From assembly GCA_008729055.1 (NCBI GenBank), contig SDUX01000004.1, positions 5,162,559-5,226,558 on the forward strand: a DNA stretch of 64,000 nucleotides, in the 5' to 3' direction. The stretch comes from Pyropia haitanensis (lineage: Eukaryota; Rhodophyta; Bangiophyceae; Bangiales; Bangiaceae). A program made the position numbers and the translations under genes. Positions 54,484 to 64,000 of the stretch are shown in pieces (the first letter of the stretch is position 1; each line of letters starts with the position of its first letter). The notes under the pieces are model-generated. The model was not told the origin of the DNA. It was given only the letters and a program-made list of their open reading frames with translations, and ran no database searches.

Positions 54484-55715
54484 GGCGAGGGGGGAGGGGG
54501 GGGGGGGTGGGGGGGGGAGGGAGCGGTGGGATTTCTACCGCGGCGCGGCGGGGAGCACCCGCGCAGCACGGCCGCCCCAGTCCCACACTTCCCCTTTCGC
54601 TGCCCCGCCCGGTGGGGCGGTCCGTAGGTCGTTTTTGGCATCGTCGTTGTGCGGGGGGGTGTGGCGGTCGCCGCGCGGTGGCGGTGGGTGGTCGGTGGCG
54701 GTGGGTGGGTCGGGCGTGGCAGCCGCTCTGGCCGGTGTGTCTTGCGCTGGCAGTGCCGTGGCGCCGGCTGGCACGGCGGGGGTGTGTGCCGCGGGAGGGC
54801 AAGCCCGAGGCGTTGGTGTGTGCGCGCGGGCGTGGGGGGGGGCGTCGCGGCGCGAGGTCGCCGCGTCCCCCCCCCGCGGCGGCTGCCCCCGTCTCGAAAA
54901 AGCAATCTATCTGGTGCGGCGCCGTCGTACGGCGGCTGCGGCTATTGAGACGTGGCAACAGGCGGATACAAGGTGCCGTGTGCCCCACTGGGGTGAGCAG
55001 CGTACGACACGACGCGGCGGAACGGGCGAGGCACAGCCGCCGCGCGCCGGAATACGACACCTGCGACGGTGGTCCACACTCCCCAACACGATGCACGGGA
55101 CCGGCGCGTGGGCGCAGAGGGGTTGGCCGCTCCCTCCCCGCGCCGGCCTCCCCACCCGCATCTCAAGGACGCAACCCGCCGGTGCGGCGACCGCGTCGCC
55201 CTGCTGTGGCGGACGTGACGGTGCGGTCAACGCCACCAAGACGGGCAAGACGGACACCGCGGGAGACGGCCGTGGGCGGCGCTCATCCGCGGCGCGCCGG
55301 CCCACGACACCAACGGGACGAGCGAGGCCACCTGCAAGAGGACGAGTACAGCAGACGCACGGGAGCGACGCGCGGGGCCCACCCGCGGCGGCGCCCGCCC
55401 CCTCTGGTGGTTCTATGCACGCGCGCAGCGCCGCGCGACCCGCCGCCGGCAGCGGCAGCGGCCAACGCCCCGCCTCCCCAGCCGTCGGCGCCCGCGTCCG
55501 CCGCGCGCCTGGGCCGGCAGCACGCCTCCCCGGCGCATCCCCCCCCCCCCCGCCTCGCCCCACCCCCCATCGCACACGCCCTTTGCTCTCACCCCCCGCC
55601 ATCCCGCGCGTGGGCCGCCCGACCTGGTCGGCTTGGTGCCACGACCGTCCCGCCACGTGGCAGCCCCCCGCGTTCCCCCCACGCGCGACTTCCCCCCCCC
55701 CCTCCTCAGCACTCC
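54484..55715. other. Convergent intergenic region
   Basis: Between the 3' ends of the large gene (+) and the TM gene (-). G-rich at 54488-54525, then ordinary GC-rich DNA; open frames on both strands look random. No gene recognised. Confidence 0.4.
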
Positions 55716-56587
55716 TCAGTACCCATCCCTGCTGCTCACCGACGACTCGTCGCTCTTGTAGCGCGCCCCCCCCGCCGACGATGTGGACGCGGCCCACGCC
55801 GCCGCCCGCGCGGCCGCCACGTCCGGGTCGTCCGCGTCGGCGACGGGGGCGTCCACCACACCGCCCCCCCCCCACCGGCGGGGCCCACCGCCCACGCCGC
55901 GGGCGCGGGTGCCCCCCCCCCCCCCCCACCGCCTCGCCGGCGGCATCCCCCCCCCGCCGCCACCGGCGGCGCCGCCCCCCGCGGGCGGCACCACCGACGA
56001 CGACGCTGGCACCGGCGGCGGCGGCGGCGGCGGCGACGGTGGCGGCGGCAGCGTCTCCCCGCGGCCGATAATGTAGTCGTACGCCCAGCCCGACGACGTG
56101 GACGGCGGCTCGGCGGCGCCGCCGGGCACGACCGCGACGCCCGACAGGGTGGCGGCGGCCGGCGCCAGCGGCGGCGCCGCCCACGAGCGGCTGCCGTCGG
56201 CGGACGAGTCGGCCGCGGCGGCCAGCCGCGGGGAGCGCGGCGCCCCCCCCGCCGCCGCGGCGGCGGCCGCCCCCGCCGCGGCGCCACCACCACCACCCCC
56301 ACCGCCGCCGCCGCCACCGTCGCTGTCGGCGGCGCCCCGCCGGCGGCGGGCGCCGAGCAGCAGCACCGCAACGACCGCGACGGCGACGAGCGCGCCAATG
56401 ACGACGCCCGCGACGGCGCCGGCCGACAGGCCGCCGCCGTCGCCCGACGCGGTCGCCTCGTTGGCCGTCGCGCCCGTCACGGGACCCGTGGGGGGGGGGG
56501 CCACTCGACGACAATCTGCCGCGTCGTCGCGGCGGCGGCGGCGGCGGCGGCGGCCGCGGCGGCGGCGGCGGCGGCGGCGGCGCCCAT
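55716..56587 (-). CDS. Single-pass membrane protein with poly-Ala leader
   Basis: About 290 aa from the ATG at 56587, with one frame change at the G11 run 56490-56500. The N-terminus is Met-Gly followed by about 20 Ala, then TTRQIVVEWPPPP; after the frame change a Thr/Ala-rich short ectodomain (TGPVTGATANEATAS) leads into GLSAGAVAGVVIGALVAVAV and VAVLLLGARRRRG, a textbook type I TM helix with a positive stop-transfer. The cytoplasmic part has STSSGWAYDYIIGRGETLPP and ends ARYKSDESSVSSRDGY, with a tyrosine motif and phospho-acceptor-like serines. The poly-Ala stretch could serve as a signal sequence. No family recognised; plasma-membrane or endomembrane receptor-like protein is inferred. The start could lie further upstream, where the frame remains open. 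Confidence 0.55.
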
Positions 56588-58686
56588 GACGGCGGGGTAG
56601 CCGACGCCGGGGGGGAACCGAGGCGGAGAGGATGGGCGGATACGCGGGGAGGGGGGGGGGGGGGGGGGGGGAGGAGAAACCAGAGGGGGATGGGGACGGC
56701 GCCCGCCGGTCAAGGCCGATGGGCGCCTCGGCGAAGGAAGGGCCGGTGCGGGTGGTGCGCGGGGCGCGCGGTGGGGCACGCCGCCGCGACGAACCGGCCG
56801 GCGGGGTGCGGACGCGCACGCTGCCGACACCACCGACGGCAGCGACGTGCGCGGGCGGCGGCAACCGACCGGCGCGATGGTGACCGGCACGCCCCTTCCG
56901 CCGCAGACACCACTGTCCGTCCCCGCCGGCGCGCCCTTATATACCCGGCCGCACAGCAGCGTCACGGCGCACGCGGCGCGCCACCACCCCCCCCCGCCGT
57001 GCGCGTCCCGCCGCCACCCCCGCCGCGCCCATCCCGCCCGCACCCCAACCGCCCGCCAACGCGCGCGCGGGCGGCAGACGCGGGCCTGGCGGCGAGCGCC
57101 ACCCCCCCCCCCCCCCCACCCGCCCCAACCCCCAGGCGGGGGGGGGAATGCCAGCCAGGCACACCCGGCCCGGCCGGCCGGCCGCCGCCCCCCCCACCCC
57201 CCCCCCCCCCCCCTCCCTCCCGCGCGCGCGCGCGCGCGCCGAGGGCTGGTCGCCGCCCGCCCCCGCGCGGCCGCGGCGGCCGCGGCGGCAGCCGCCGCCG
57301 CCGCCGTGGCCGCCGCGACGGCGGCGGCGGAGGGCGGGGTGTGCGCCTTCCCCCCCCCCCCACCACCCCCGCCCCGCGGCGCTGCGCCGCCCCGCGCGCG
57401 GCGCGGACGCCGTTGCGCGGTGCCGCGGCGCCACCGCCGGGAGCGGCGCGGCCGCGACGGCGCGCGGCCGCCGCGGGGGGTGGTGGGCAGAGGACGGGTG
57501 GGGGCGGTGGGGGGTGGGGGGGGGGGGGGGGGGGAGGGGAACGGCGCCACGCCGCGCGGGATGGGGGAGGCGTGGCGGTGGGGGGGGGGGGGGGGGGGGG
57601 TGGCGGTGGGGGGGGGAGCGCCTCGCCACGCGGCGGCGGCACGCGCCGCCGCCGCGGCGCGGCGGCCGCCGCGACAGCGTGGCGGGAGTGGACAGGGGGG
57701 GGTGGTGGCGTGCCGCCGCGCCGCGGGAGCCCGCCGCGCCGCCGCCGCGCCGCGCGCGCGGGCGGGCGGGCGGGCGGGCGTGCGGGCGGGCGGGCGCGCG
57801 GGCGGGGCGGGCAGGCGGGCGGGCGCGCGCGCGCCGCGCGGTGGGCGGGCCGGCCGCGGCGGGCCGGCGGCCGGCGGATGCCGCCCGGCGCGGCCGCTCG
57901 CGGCGCGCGGCGGCGTGGTGGGGGGTGCCGCCGCCGCGGCGGCGGCGGCGGGGGGGGGGGGGGGGCGGCGGCCGCCGCCGCCGCCGCGGCGGGAGGGCGG
58001 CCGGGCGGGCGGGCGGCCGGGCGGGCGGTAGACGGGGGACACGGGTACAGCTGTACATGGCGGCGAGGGCGTCGGGCCTGACACTGCCGCTGGCCGCGGG
58101 GGGGGGGCGGGGGGGGGCCGTTTGGGGCGCCGCCGACGAGCGCGCGGACACGTGCGGCGGGGGGGCGGGCGGCGCGGAACAGTGCCAAAGCGTCACGAGA
58201 ATGATCTCGTCGAGGTGCGTCGACCGCGTGCGGTGTTAGGACCAACGGGGGGGATCCGAGTTGAAGAACAGTGGTCTTTTTCACATTGCACTTTTTCAGT
58301 ACTTGTGTGTGCAATGCGATAGCATTGTCGACAGGTCGTTGGTACATACCCCAGGTGTAGTTTGCGAGCATACAAGTCTCTGGCTGCGGGGACCTCGGCG
58401 TCGGCGCCGCCCCGGCCGTCGCGCGGTGTTGCGGGCGCTGCCAAGGGGGGCCACTCTTGTTTGGACAACTCGCCGCCCCCCGACGTCGCCCCCCGCGTGG
58501 TGGGTGCGCGCGGGCACGACGCGGCGGCCGCCACGGCGGGGGCGCGCCGCCACGCCGGCGGCCGCGCCCTCCCCCGCCGCTGCGCGCGTCGGCCGCGCCC
58601 GACGCCGCCCGCGCGTGGCGGTCCGCCATCTCTGCGGCCGCCCCCGCCGTGTCGGCCACCCCCCCCGCGCCCTCCCCCCCGCCGCC
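56588..58686. other. GC-rich interval plus probable U2AF promoter
   Basis: 56588-58190 is dominated by G and C runs, GGCG arrays and shadow frames. A distinctly AT-richer island at 58240-58350 (CTTTTTCACATTGCACTTTT region) lies ~350-450 bases before the U2AF65 ATG and is the best promoter candidate. No other gene recognised. Confidence 0.4.
57759..57836. repeat. (GGGC)n/(GC)n array
   Basis: Tandem GGGC units with GCGC interruptions; G-quadruplex and Z-DNA potential. Confidence 0.75.
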
Positions 58687-58700
58687 ATGGCCCGTCACGA

Positions 58701-58748
<48 letters not shown>

Positions 58749-58968
58749 GGCGTCCCCCCCGCCCCGCGGCGGCGCCGCCGGCATCCTCAATGGCGGCGCG
58801 GCCGCCGCGGGCGGGATGGTCGCCGCCGCCGCCGCGGCGGCCGCCGCCGACTGTGCCGCCGCCGCCACCGCGGGTGACCGCCGTGGCGGCGGCGTCACAC
58901 CCCGCAGCGGCGGTAGCCCGGCGGGCGTCGACGCCGCGTCCGCGTCGGCGGCGTCGGCGGCGGCGGCC

Positions 58969-59011
<43 letters not shown>

Positions 59012-59482
59012 CGGCGGCGGGCGGGGGGGGCGGCACGCCGCCGCCGGCGCGGCGGCCGACGCGCAAGCGCCACCGCTCCGCGTCGTCCGCGTCGGCGTCA
59101 CGGTCGGCGTCACGGCCGCGGCCGCGGCGGCGGTCGCGGAGCCGCTCCCGCTCGCGCGGCCGCTCCCGCTCGCGGTCGCCCCGCCGGCGGTCACGCTCCC
59201 GCTCCCGCTCCCGCTCCCGCTCCCACTCCCGCCCCCGCTCCCGGTCGCGGTCGCGGTCCCGCTCCCGCTCCGCGTCGGCGTCGGCGTCCCGCTCCCGCTC
59301 CCGCTCCCCCGCCCGCAGCGGCCGCGGGCGGGAGCGCAGCCGCAGCCGCAGCCGCAGCCGGCGGCGGGCGGCGGCGGCGGCGGAGCGCAGCCGCAGCGCC
59401 ACCCGCAGCCGCAGCCGTGGCAGCAGCGGCAGCCCCGCCCGCAGCGCGGGCCGCGGCCGTGGTGTTGGGGGCGGCGGCGGCA

Positions 59483-59522
<40 letters not shown>

Positions 59523-60396
59523 GCGGCGGCGGAGCCGCGGCGGCCGCAGCGTCAGCCGTGGCGGGAGCTCCCGCTCGCGCTCCCCGAGCCGTGGCGGCGG
59601 CCGCCGCCGCGGCCACTCCCCGTCGCGCTCCGCGTCGCGCTCCGCGTCGGCGTCGCGGTCGCGGTCGCCGCGGTCGCCGCGGTCGCCGCGGTCGCCGCGG
59701 TCGCCGCGGTCGCGGTCTCGGTCGGGGTCGCGGTCGCGGTCACGGTCACGGTCGCGGTCACGGTCGCGGCGGTCGCGGTCGCGGTCGCGGTCGCGGTCGG
59801 GCGCGCGTGGCCGGCGGTCGGCGTCGGGCGGGTCGTCCAGCTCTGCGGGCAGCAGCGGCGGCCGCGGGCGTGGCCGCGGCGGCGGCCGCTCCCGCGGCGG
59901 GACGGCCGGCCGCCGCGCCGGCCGCGGCCACCGCAGCCGCAGCCGTGGCGGCAGCGCGAGCGGTGGCTCGTCTGCCGGCAGCCGCCCGCGTGGCGGGCGG
60001 GGCCACCGAAGCGGCGGCGGCGGCGGCGGCGGCGGCAGCGGCGGCAGCGGCGGTGGCGGCGGCGGCGCGAGTTCGTTGCGGGGAGCGCCCGCCGCGGCGG
60101 CGCCGATGCGCTGGCGGGGCTCGCCGGCGGTCGGGTCGGCCGGCCGGCCGCCGCGGTCACGGTCCCCGCCGGGGGCGGCGGCCGCCGGCGGTGACCGCAA
60201 CGGCGGCGACCGCGGCGCGCCGAGCGACGGCAGCGGCGGCGGCCACGACCGCGGTGGGCGGCGGCGCGGGCGGCGGCACAGCCCCGCCCCGCGGCCGGCG
60301 AGCGGGTGGGACGTGCGGTCGCCCCCGTACGGGGTGCCGCTGCCGCCGCCCGGCGCGGCCAACCCGCTCAACCGGCCAAAGGTGGCGGTCATCGCG

Positions 60397-60429
<33 letters not shown>

Positions 60430-60924
60430 CCGCCCGTGACGCGGCCGGCGCCGCGGCCGCTGCCGGTGATTGGTGGCGTCGGGGGGGGGGGGGGGGCGCC
60501 GCCGGGAGGGAGAGGGTATGGTGGCGGCGGGGGGGGGGGAGCTGGCGGGGGGGGGGGTGGGGGGACCCCGGGACCACCCCCGCCCGTCCCGCGGCTGGTG
60601 CAGCTGTCGGCCGCGACGGCGGGCAACCCGCTGGCGGGGGTGGACACGGGCGCGCTGCTCAAGCTGCTCGCCGGCGGGCTGGGCGGAGGGGGGGGGGGCG
60701 CCGCGCCGCCGACACCCGCTGGGGGTGGTGGCGGTGGGGGTGGCGGAGGCGGTGGTGGCGGCCGGGGCGGCAGCGGCGGCGGCGGCCCGCTGCTGCCGGT
60801 GCCGGGCGCGAGCGCTGGGGCGGGGGAGGCGTCGGGGGTGCTGGCGGTGGCGGGGCTGGGCGGCAACCTAAAGGTGGCGCAGCACTCGGCGCTGGCGGCG
60901 CTGCTGGGGGGGGGCGCGCGCCCT

Positions 60925-60960
<36 letters not shown>

Positions 60961-61158
60961 GGCGGCGGGGGGGGGGGTGTCGGCGGCGGCGGCGGCGGCC
61001 TGTCGGGTGTGGTGATGCCCGCGGGGCGGCCCATGGGGGGGGGGGGGCGGGCTACCCGTTGGTGGGAGCGCGCCCTGGCGGCGGCGGTGGGCCGCCGCCA
61101 GGCCTTGGCGGCGACCGCGGCGGCGGCGGCGGCGGCGGCCCGGGCCTAGGCGCGGACC

Positions 61159-61201
<43 letters not shown>

Positions 61202-62456
61202 GGGTGGTGGCGTCGGCGGCGGCGGTGCGCCGATCAACCACGCGACGCGCCACGCGCGGCGACTGTACGTTGGGAACCTGCCCCACGACACGTCCGAGTC
61301 GGAGATTGGGGGCTTCTTCTCCGCCGCGATGGAGCGGTCGGGTGGCGCCGAGACGCCCGGCCCCGCGGTCGTGTCGGTGTACCTCAACCTGGAGAAGCGG
61401 TTTGCGTTTATCGAGCTCCGCACGCTCGCCGAGGCGGTCGCCGCGCTGTCCATGGACGGCCTGCTGCTGCGGGGGCTGTCGCTGCGGCTGCGGCGGCCCA
61501 ACGACTACAACCCGTCGGCGGTGCCGGCGGGCATCACGGCGCCCGCGTCGTTCCGCCCCGCCGCGCTCGGCATCGTGTCGACGCAGGTCGCGGACGGGCC
61601 GCACAAGGTGTTTGTCGGGGGCATCCCGTACCACCTGTCAGAGGACCACATCAAGGAGCTGCTCTGCTCGTACGGCGCGCTGCGCGCGTTTAACCTCATC
61701 AAGGACCCGACGACGGGGCTGTCCAAGGGCTACGCGTTCTTCGAGTACGAGGCGGGGGGCGCGGCGGCAGCCGCCGCGTGCGCGGGGCTCAACGGGATGA
61801 AGGTGGGCGAGCGGACGCTGTCGGTGCGGATGGCGTGGGACCCGGCGGCGGGGGGGGGGGCGCCGGGCCAGGGGCACGGGGGGGGGCGCGCCGCGGGCGG
61901 GCCCGACGGCGGGCCGGCCGGCATGCGCCAGGGCGTGCCGCCGCCGCTGCGGCCGGGCATTGGCGCGGCCGGCGTCGGCGGCGGCGGCGTCGGCGGCGGC
62001 GGCCCCGGCGGCGGCGTCGGCCCCGGCGGCGCGCCGTATGGCGCGCCGCGCCCCCCCCCCCCACCGCCCATCGTCGGCGGCCTGCCCGGCGCGCCGGCTG
62101 GCGTGGCGGCCGCGGCGCTCCTCCGCCCACCGTCGCGGGTGCTCGTCCTCCACAACATGGTCACCGCCGCGGAGCTGGCGGACGACGCGGAGCACGCGGA
62201 GATTGTGGAGGACGTGCGCGACGAGTGTGCAAAGGCGGGGCCCGTCATCCTCGTGCAGATCCCGCGGCCGACCGACTCGGGCGGGCCGGGGGGGGGGGCG
62301 CCGCCGCCGGGCGTCGGCCGCGTGTACGTGCAGTTTGAGCAGGTGGCCGCCGCGACCGCCGCGCACGGGATGCTGGACGGGCGCAAGTTTGGGGGGCGCG
62401 CGGTGGTGGCGGCGTACATGGACGAGGCGGCGTTTGCGGTGGGCAAGCTGGACTAG
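58687..62456 (+). CDS. U2AF2: U2 snRNP auxiliary factor large subunit (U2AF65)
   Basis: Starts at GCCATGG at 58687; one frame change at the G13 run 61035-61047; about 1,256 aa. N-terminal half: poly-Gly and poly-Ala, then a very long RS domain (about 59050-59830; RSRSRSRSRGRSRSRSPRR, and a 9-bp DNA repeat coding RSPRSPRSP). GWDVRSPPYGVPLPPP resembles the WDVPPPGFE segment of human U2AF65. Then RRM1 (RRLYVGNLP..., FAFIELRTLAEA), RRM2 (HKVFVGGIPYHLSEDHIKEL, GLSKGYAFFEY) and a C-terminal UHM (SRVLVLHNMV, VEDVRDECAKAGPVILVQIP, VYVQFEQ, and the Arg-x-Phe motif in GRKFGGRAVVAAY). The protein recognises the 3' polypyrimidine tract and recruits U2 snRNP. Human U2AF65 is 475 aa; the excess is all N-terminal. 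Nuclear. Confidence 0.92.
59674..59718 (+). repeat. 9-bp tandem repeat CGGTCGCCG in the RS domain
   Basis: About five copies in tandem, coding Arg-Ser-Pro units, evidence of recent slippage growth of the RS domain of U2AF65. Confidence 0.85.
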
Positions 62457-63264
62457 TGTGTTTTTGGGTAGGGGGTCGCCTGGGGCGGTGGGAGGGGCGC
62501 TGGGGGGGGGGCACACTGTTCTTGGCTGTGTGGTGTGGTGATGGAGGGGTGGAGCCGAGCTGTGGTGCCCCGTGGCTGGCGCGTCTCGGGGGTGCTGTTT
62601 TCTGTTGTTCTTTTGTGGTGCCTTGTGGCAATGGTTTGGTCTCTTTTCCTGTCGCGCTGACGCTGTTCCCCTCTGTCAATGCTGCCCGAGCTTTTGACGC
62701 TCGACGCGTTGCGATACGCTGTCTACGAACTCAAGAGAAGAGGACAGCAACGTTCTGTGGCCGGCCAATATCCAGTGGTCGCATGGAAACAGCGTTTACT
62801 CTTCCTTGCGTGCACGGTTCGATACTATCTGTTGCACAAGGCATGCACGCGTCCACCACCAAAGCACGAGGACGCGTTGGTCCGTGCCCTCTGCACCACT
62901 CGCCGTGTTGGTGCCATGCCCACAGGCTCGACAGACCTCATCCATCCTGTCAAGAGCAGCGGCCATGGCACACGAGAGACGCCCATACCTCACCCGCACT
63001 CAACGCACACGCACCATTTTCCCGCGGCAACGCCGTCACTGCAGAGGAGCCGTGATAGCCCCGACTTGCGTTTGCTCATCACCTCCTCGTTTATACTTTA
63101 GACTGTACACGTACGCGACAAAGCTGGCGGGGCCGCACCAGCGGCATGCCCCGCCCACGCTATACAAACCTCCGGCCATACATACACACACCCACACCAA
63201 CGACCGCATCCCACCGCTCCCGTTTAACCACCCGGCGCCGCTCACCCCGCAGTCGCCAGCCCCA
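62457..63264. other. Convergent intergenic region
   Basis: Between the 3' ends of U2AF65 (+) and the bZIP gene (-). Markedly less GC-rich than both. Open frames on the plus strand (up to 232 aa) start in this region but run into the antisense of the bZIP gene and have no domain signal. Confidence 0.5.
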
Positions 63265-63999
63265 TCAAGCGGCCTCGTACACCATCCCCAACTCGCCCTC
63301 CACCTTGCCAGGACGCGGCGTCGCGGCGGCACGGTACACGGCGAGCTCCGCCTCGAGCGCGTGCACGCTGGTGTCGAGCGTGCACACCTTGGCGCGCAAC
63401 CGCTCCTTCTCCGCCTCCACCGCCGTCAGCGACCGCTCCAGGAGTCCCGTGTACAACCGGCGGCGGATGCGCGACGTGAACGCGCTGTCGCGGTTCTTTT
63501 GTAACCGCTTGAGGTACCGCACCTGCTTCGCCGTCGCGTCCGCGGGGATGTCCACGTCCACGTCCGACCCGCCGTCATCGTCGCTGCTCGCCGCCCCACA
63601 CACCGACGCCGTGTCGTCAGCCGCGGCGGTCGGCGCCGTCGCGCCACCCGCCGCGCGGCGGCGCTTGAGCGTCGGCTTCACAACGCCGCCGCCGGCCGCC
63701 GCTTCGGCGGCCAGCCGCTTGCGCTTCTTTGCTTTGCGGCGCGCCTCCGTCTCGGCAAGCGCCAGCGCTTCCGCCTCCTGGCGGGCGCTCTCCACCGCAT
63801 TACACGCATCCACATCCGCGTCAGCGACCGGGGCGGCTTCGTCCGCGCGGCGGCCCAGGGCGGTGGTGGCCGACGGTGGCGGCGTCAGGCGGCTGGTAAA
63901 GGACGAGTCCTCCACCTTGACCGGCCGACGCGGCTTGGCAGGCGTCACACCGTCGGCCGCCGTGGGCGTCGGCGCCGCCGCTGCAGTCACAGGCGGCCG
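63265..63999 (-). CDS. bZIP transcription factor, 5' end outside the window
   Basis: At least 244 codons are visible; the frame stays open to the right edge with no ATG (the first candidate start is a GTG), so the N-terminus is missing. A Lys/Arg-rich patch (RRKAKKRKR) and KPTLKRRR are nuclear localisation candidates, followed by an acidic SSDDDGGSDVDVDIPAD stretch. The basic region LQKNRDSAFTSRIRRRLYTG satisfies the bZIP pattern N-x7-R, and heptad-like leucines follow (LLERSLTAVEAEKERLRAKV, then VHALEAELAVYR). Short C-terminal tail ending MVYEAA. Dimeric sequence-specific DNA-binding activity is expected. QKNRDSAFTSR has Phe where many plant groups have another residue, so the subgroup is not assigned. 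Confidence 0.9.
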   Translation of the reverse strand, partial: RPPVTAAAAPTPTAADGVTPAKPRRPVKVEDSSFTSRLTPPPSATTALGRRADEAAPVADADVDACNAVESARQEAEALALAETEARRKAKKRKRLAAEAAAGGGVVKPTLKRRRAAGGATAPTAAADDTASVCGAASSDDDGGSDVDVDIPADATAKQVRYLKRLQKNRDSAFTSRIRRRLYTGLLERSLTAVEAEKERLRAKVCTLDTSVHALEAELAVYRAAATPRPGKVEGELGMVYEAA

Positions 64000-64000
64000 C

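Noticed and set aside
1..64000. tRNA, rRNA and CRISPR features
   Set aside because: I scanned by eye for B-box-like GGTTCGANTCC and for regularly spaced repeats and found none that could be supported; eye scanning could miss a tRNA.

Overview
This is eukaryotic nuclear DNA with very high GC and few introns. The most likely source is a red alga of the Bangiales type (Porphyra/Pyropia-like); that placement is inference. It rests on a PsbQ'-type photosystem II lumen protein with a bipartite plastid leader, a second plastid-type leader with an early Phe, sparse short GT-AG introns that are less GC-rich than the exons, a spliceosomal U2AF65, ZPR1 and EMC2, and long Ala/Pro/Gly homopolymer runs. 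Start codons were chosen as ATG in a good context (usually ACCATGG or GCCATGG); most of the longest open frames here begin at GTG/TTG or are GC-driven shadows on the other strand.

Layout. 0.4-4.4 kb: an NLR-like STAND ATPase (PH-like, MLKL/HeLo-like four-helix, NB-ARC, 46-residue TPRs). 5.0-6.7 kb: a hAT-like element with 28-bp perfect terminal inverted repeats. 7.2-11.7 kb (-) and 12.2-15.0 kb (+): a divergent pair of low-complexity nuclear-type proteins, the first with a bromodomain-like segment. 15.5-24.3 kb (+): a three-exon plastid-type single-TM protein, ZPR1, a C2H2 zinc-finger protein and a copine-like double-C2 protein. 24.9-29.0 kb (-): two recently duplicated secreted proteins. 30.7-36.7 kb (+): METTL18/HPM1-like methyltransferase, thioredoxin-type arsenate reductase and EMC2. 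38.4-39.8 kb: a second hAT-like element with near-perfect 8-bp target duplications. 41.7-46.8 kb: a small hypothetical, a TLDc protein (-) and PsbQ' (+). 48.8-54.5 kb (+): one very large low-complexity protein. 55.7-56.6 kb (-): a poly-Ala-leader TM protein. 58.7-62.5 kb (+): U2AF65 with a very long RS/Gly N-terminus. 63.3 kb to the edge (-): a bZIP factor, 5' end outside the window.

The genes are mostly unrelated housekeeping and regulatory loci, not a pathway; PsbQ' and the 15.5-kb gene are both plastid proteins. A recurring complication is that reading frames jump by one base exactly at long C or G runs in at least eight genes. The protein sequence stays convincing on both sides, so these look like assembly homopolymer errors (or, less likely, unrecognised introns), not pseudogenes. 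The most novel items are the NLR-like gene, the two non-autonomous hAT-like elements, the paralogue pair with a conserved 3' half, and the tiny split plastid protein.
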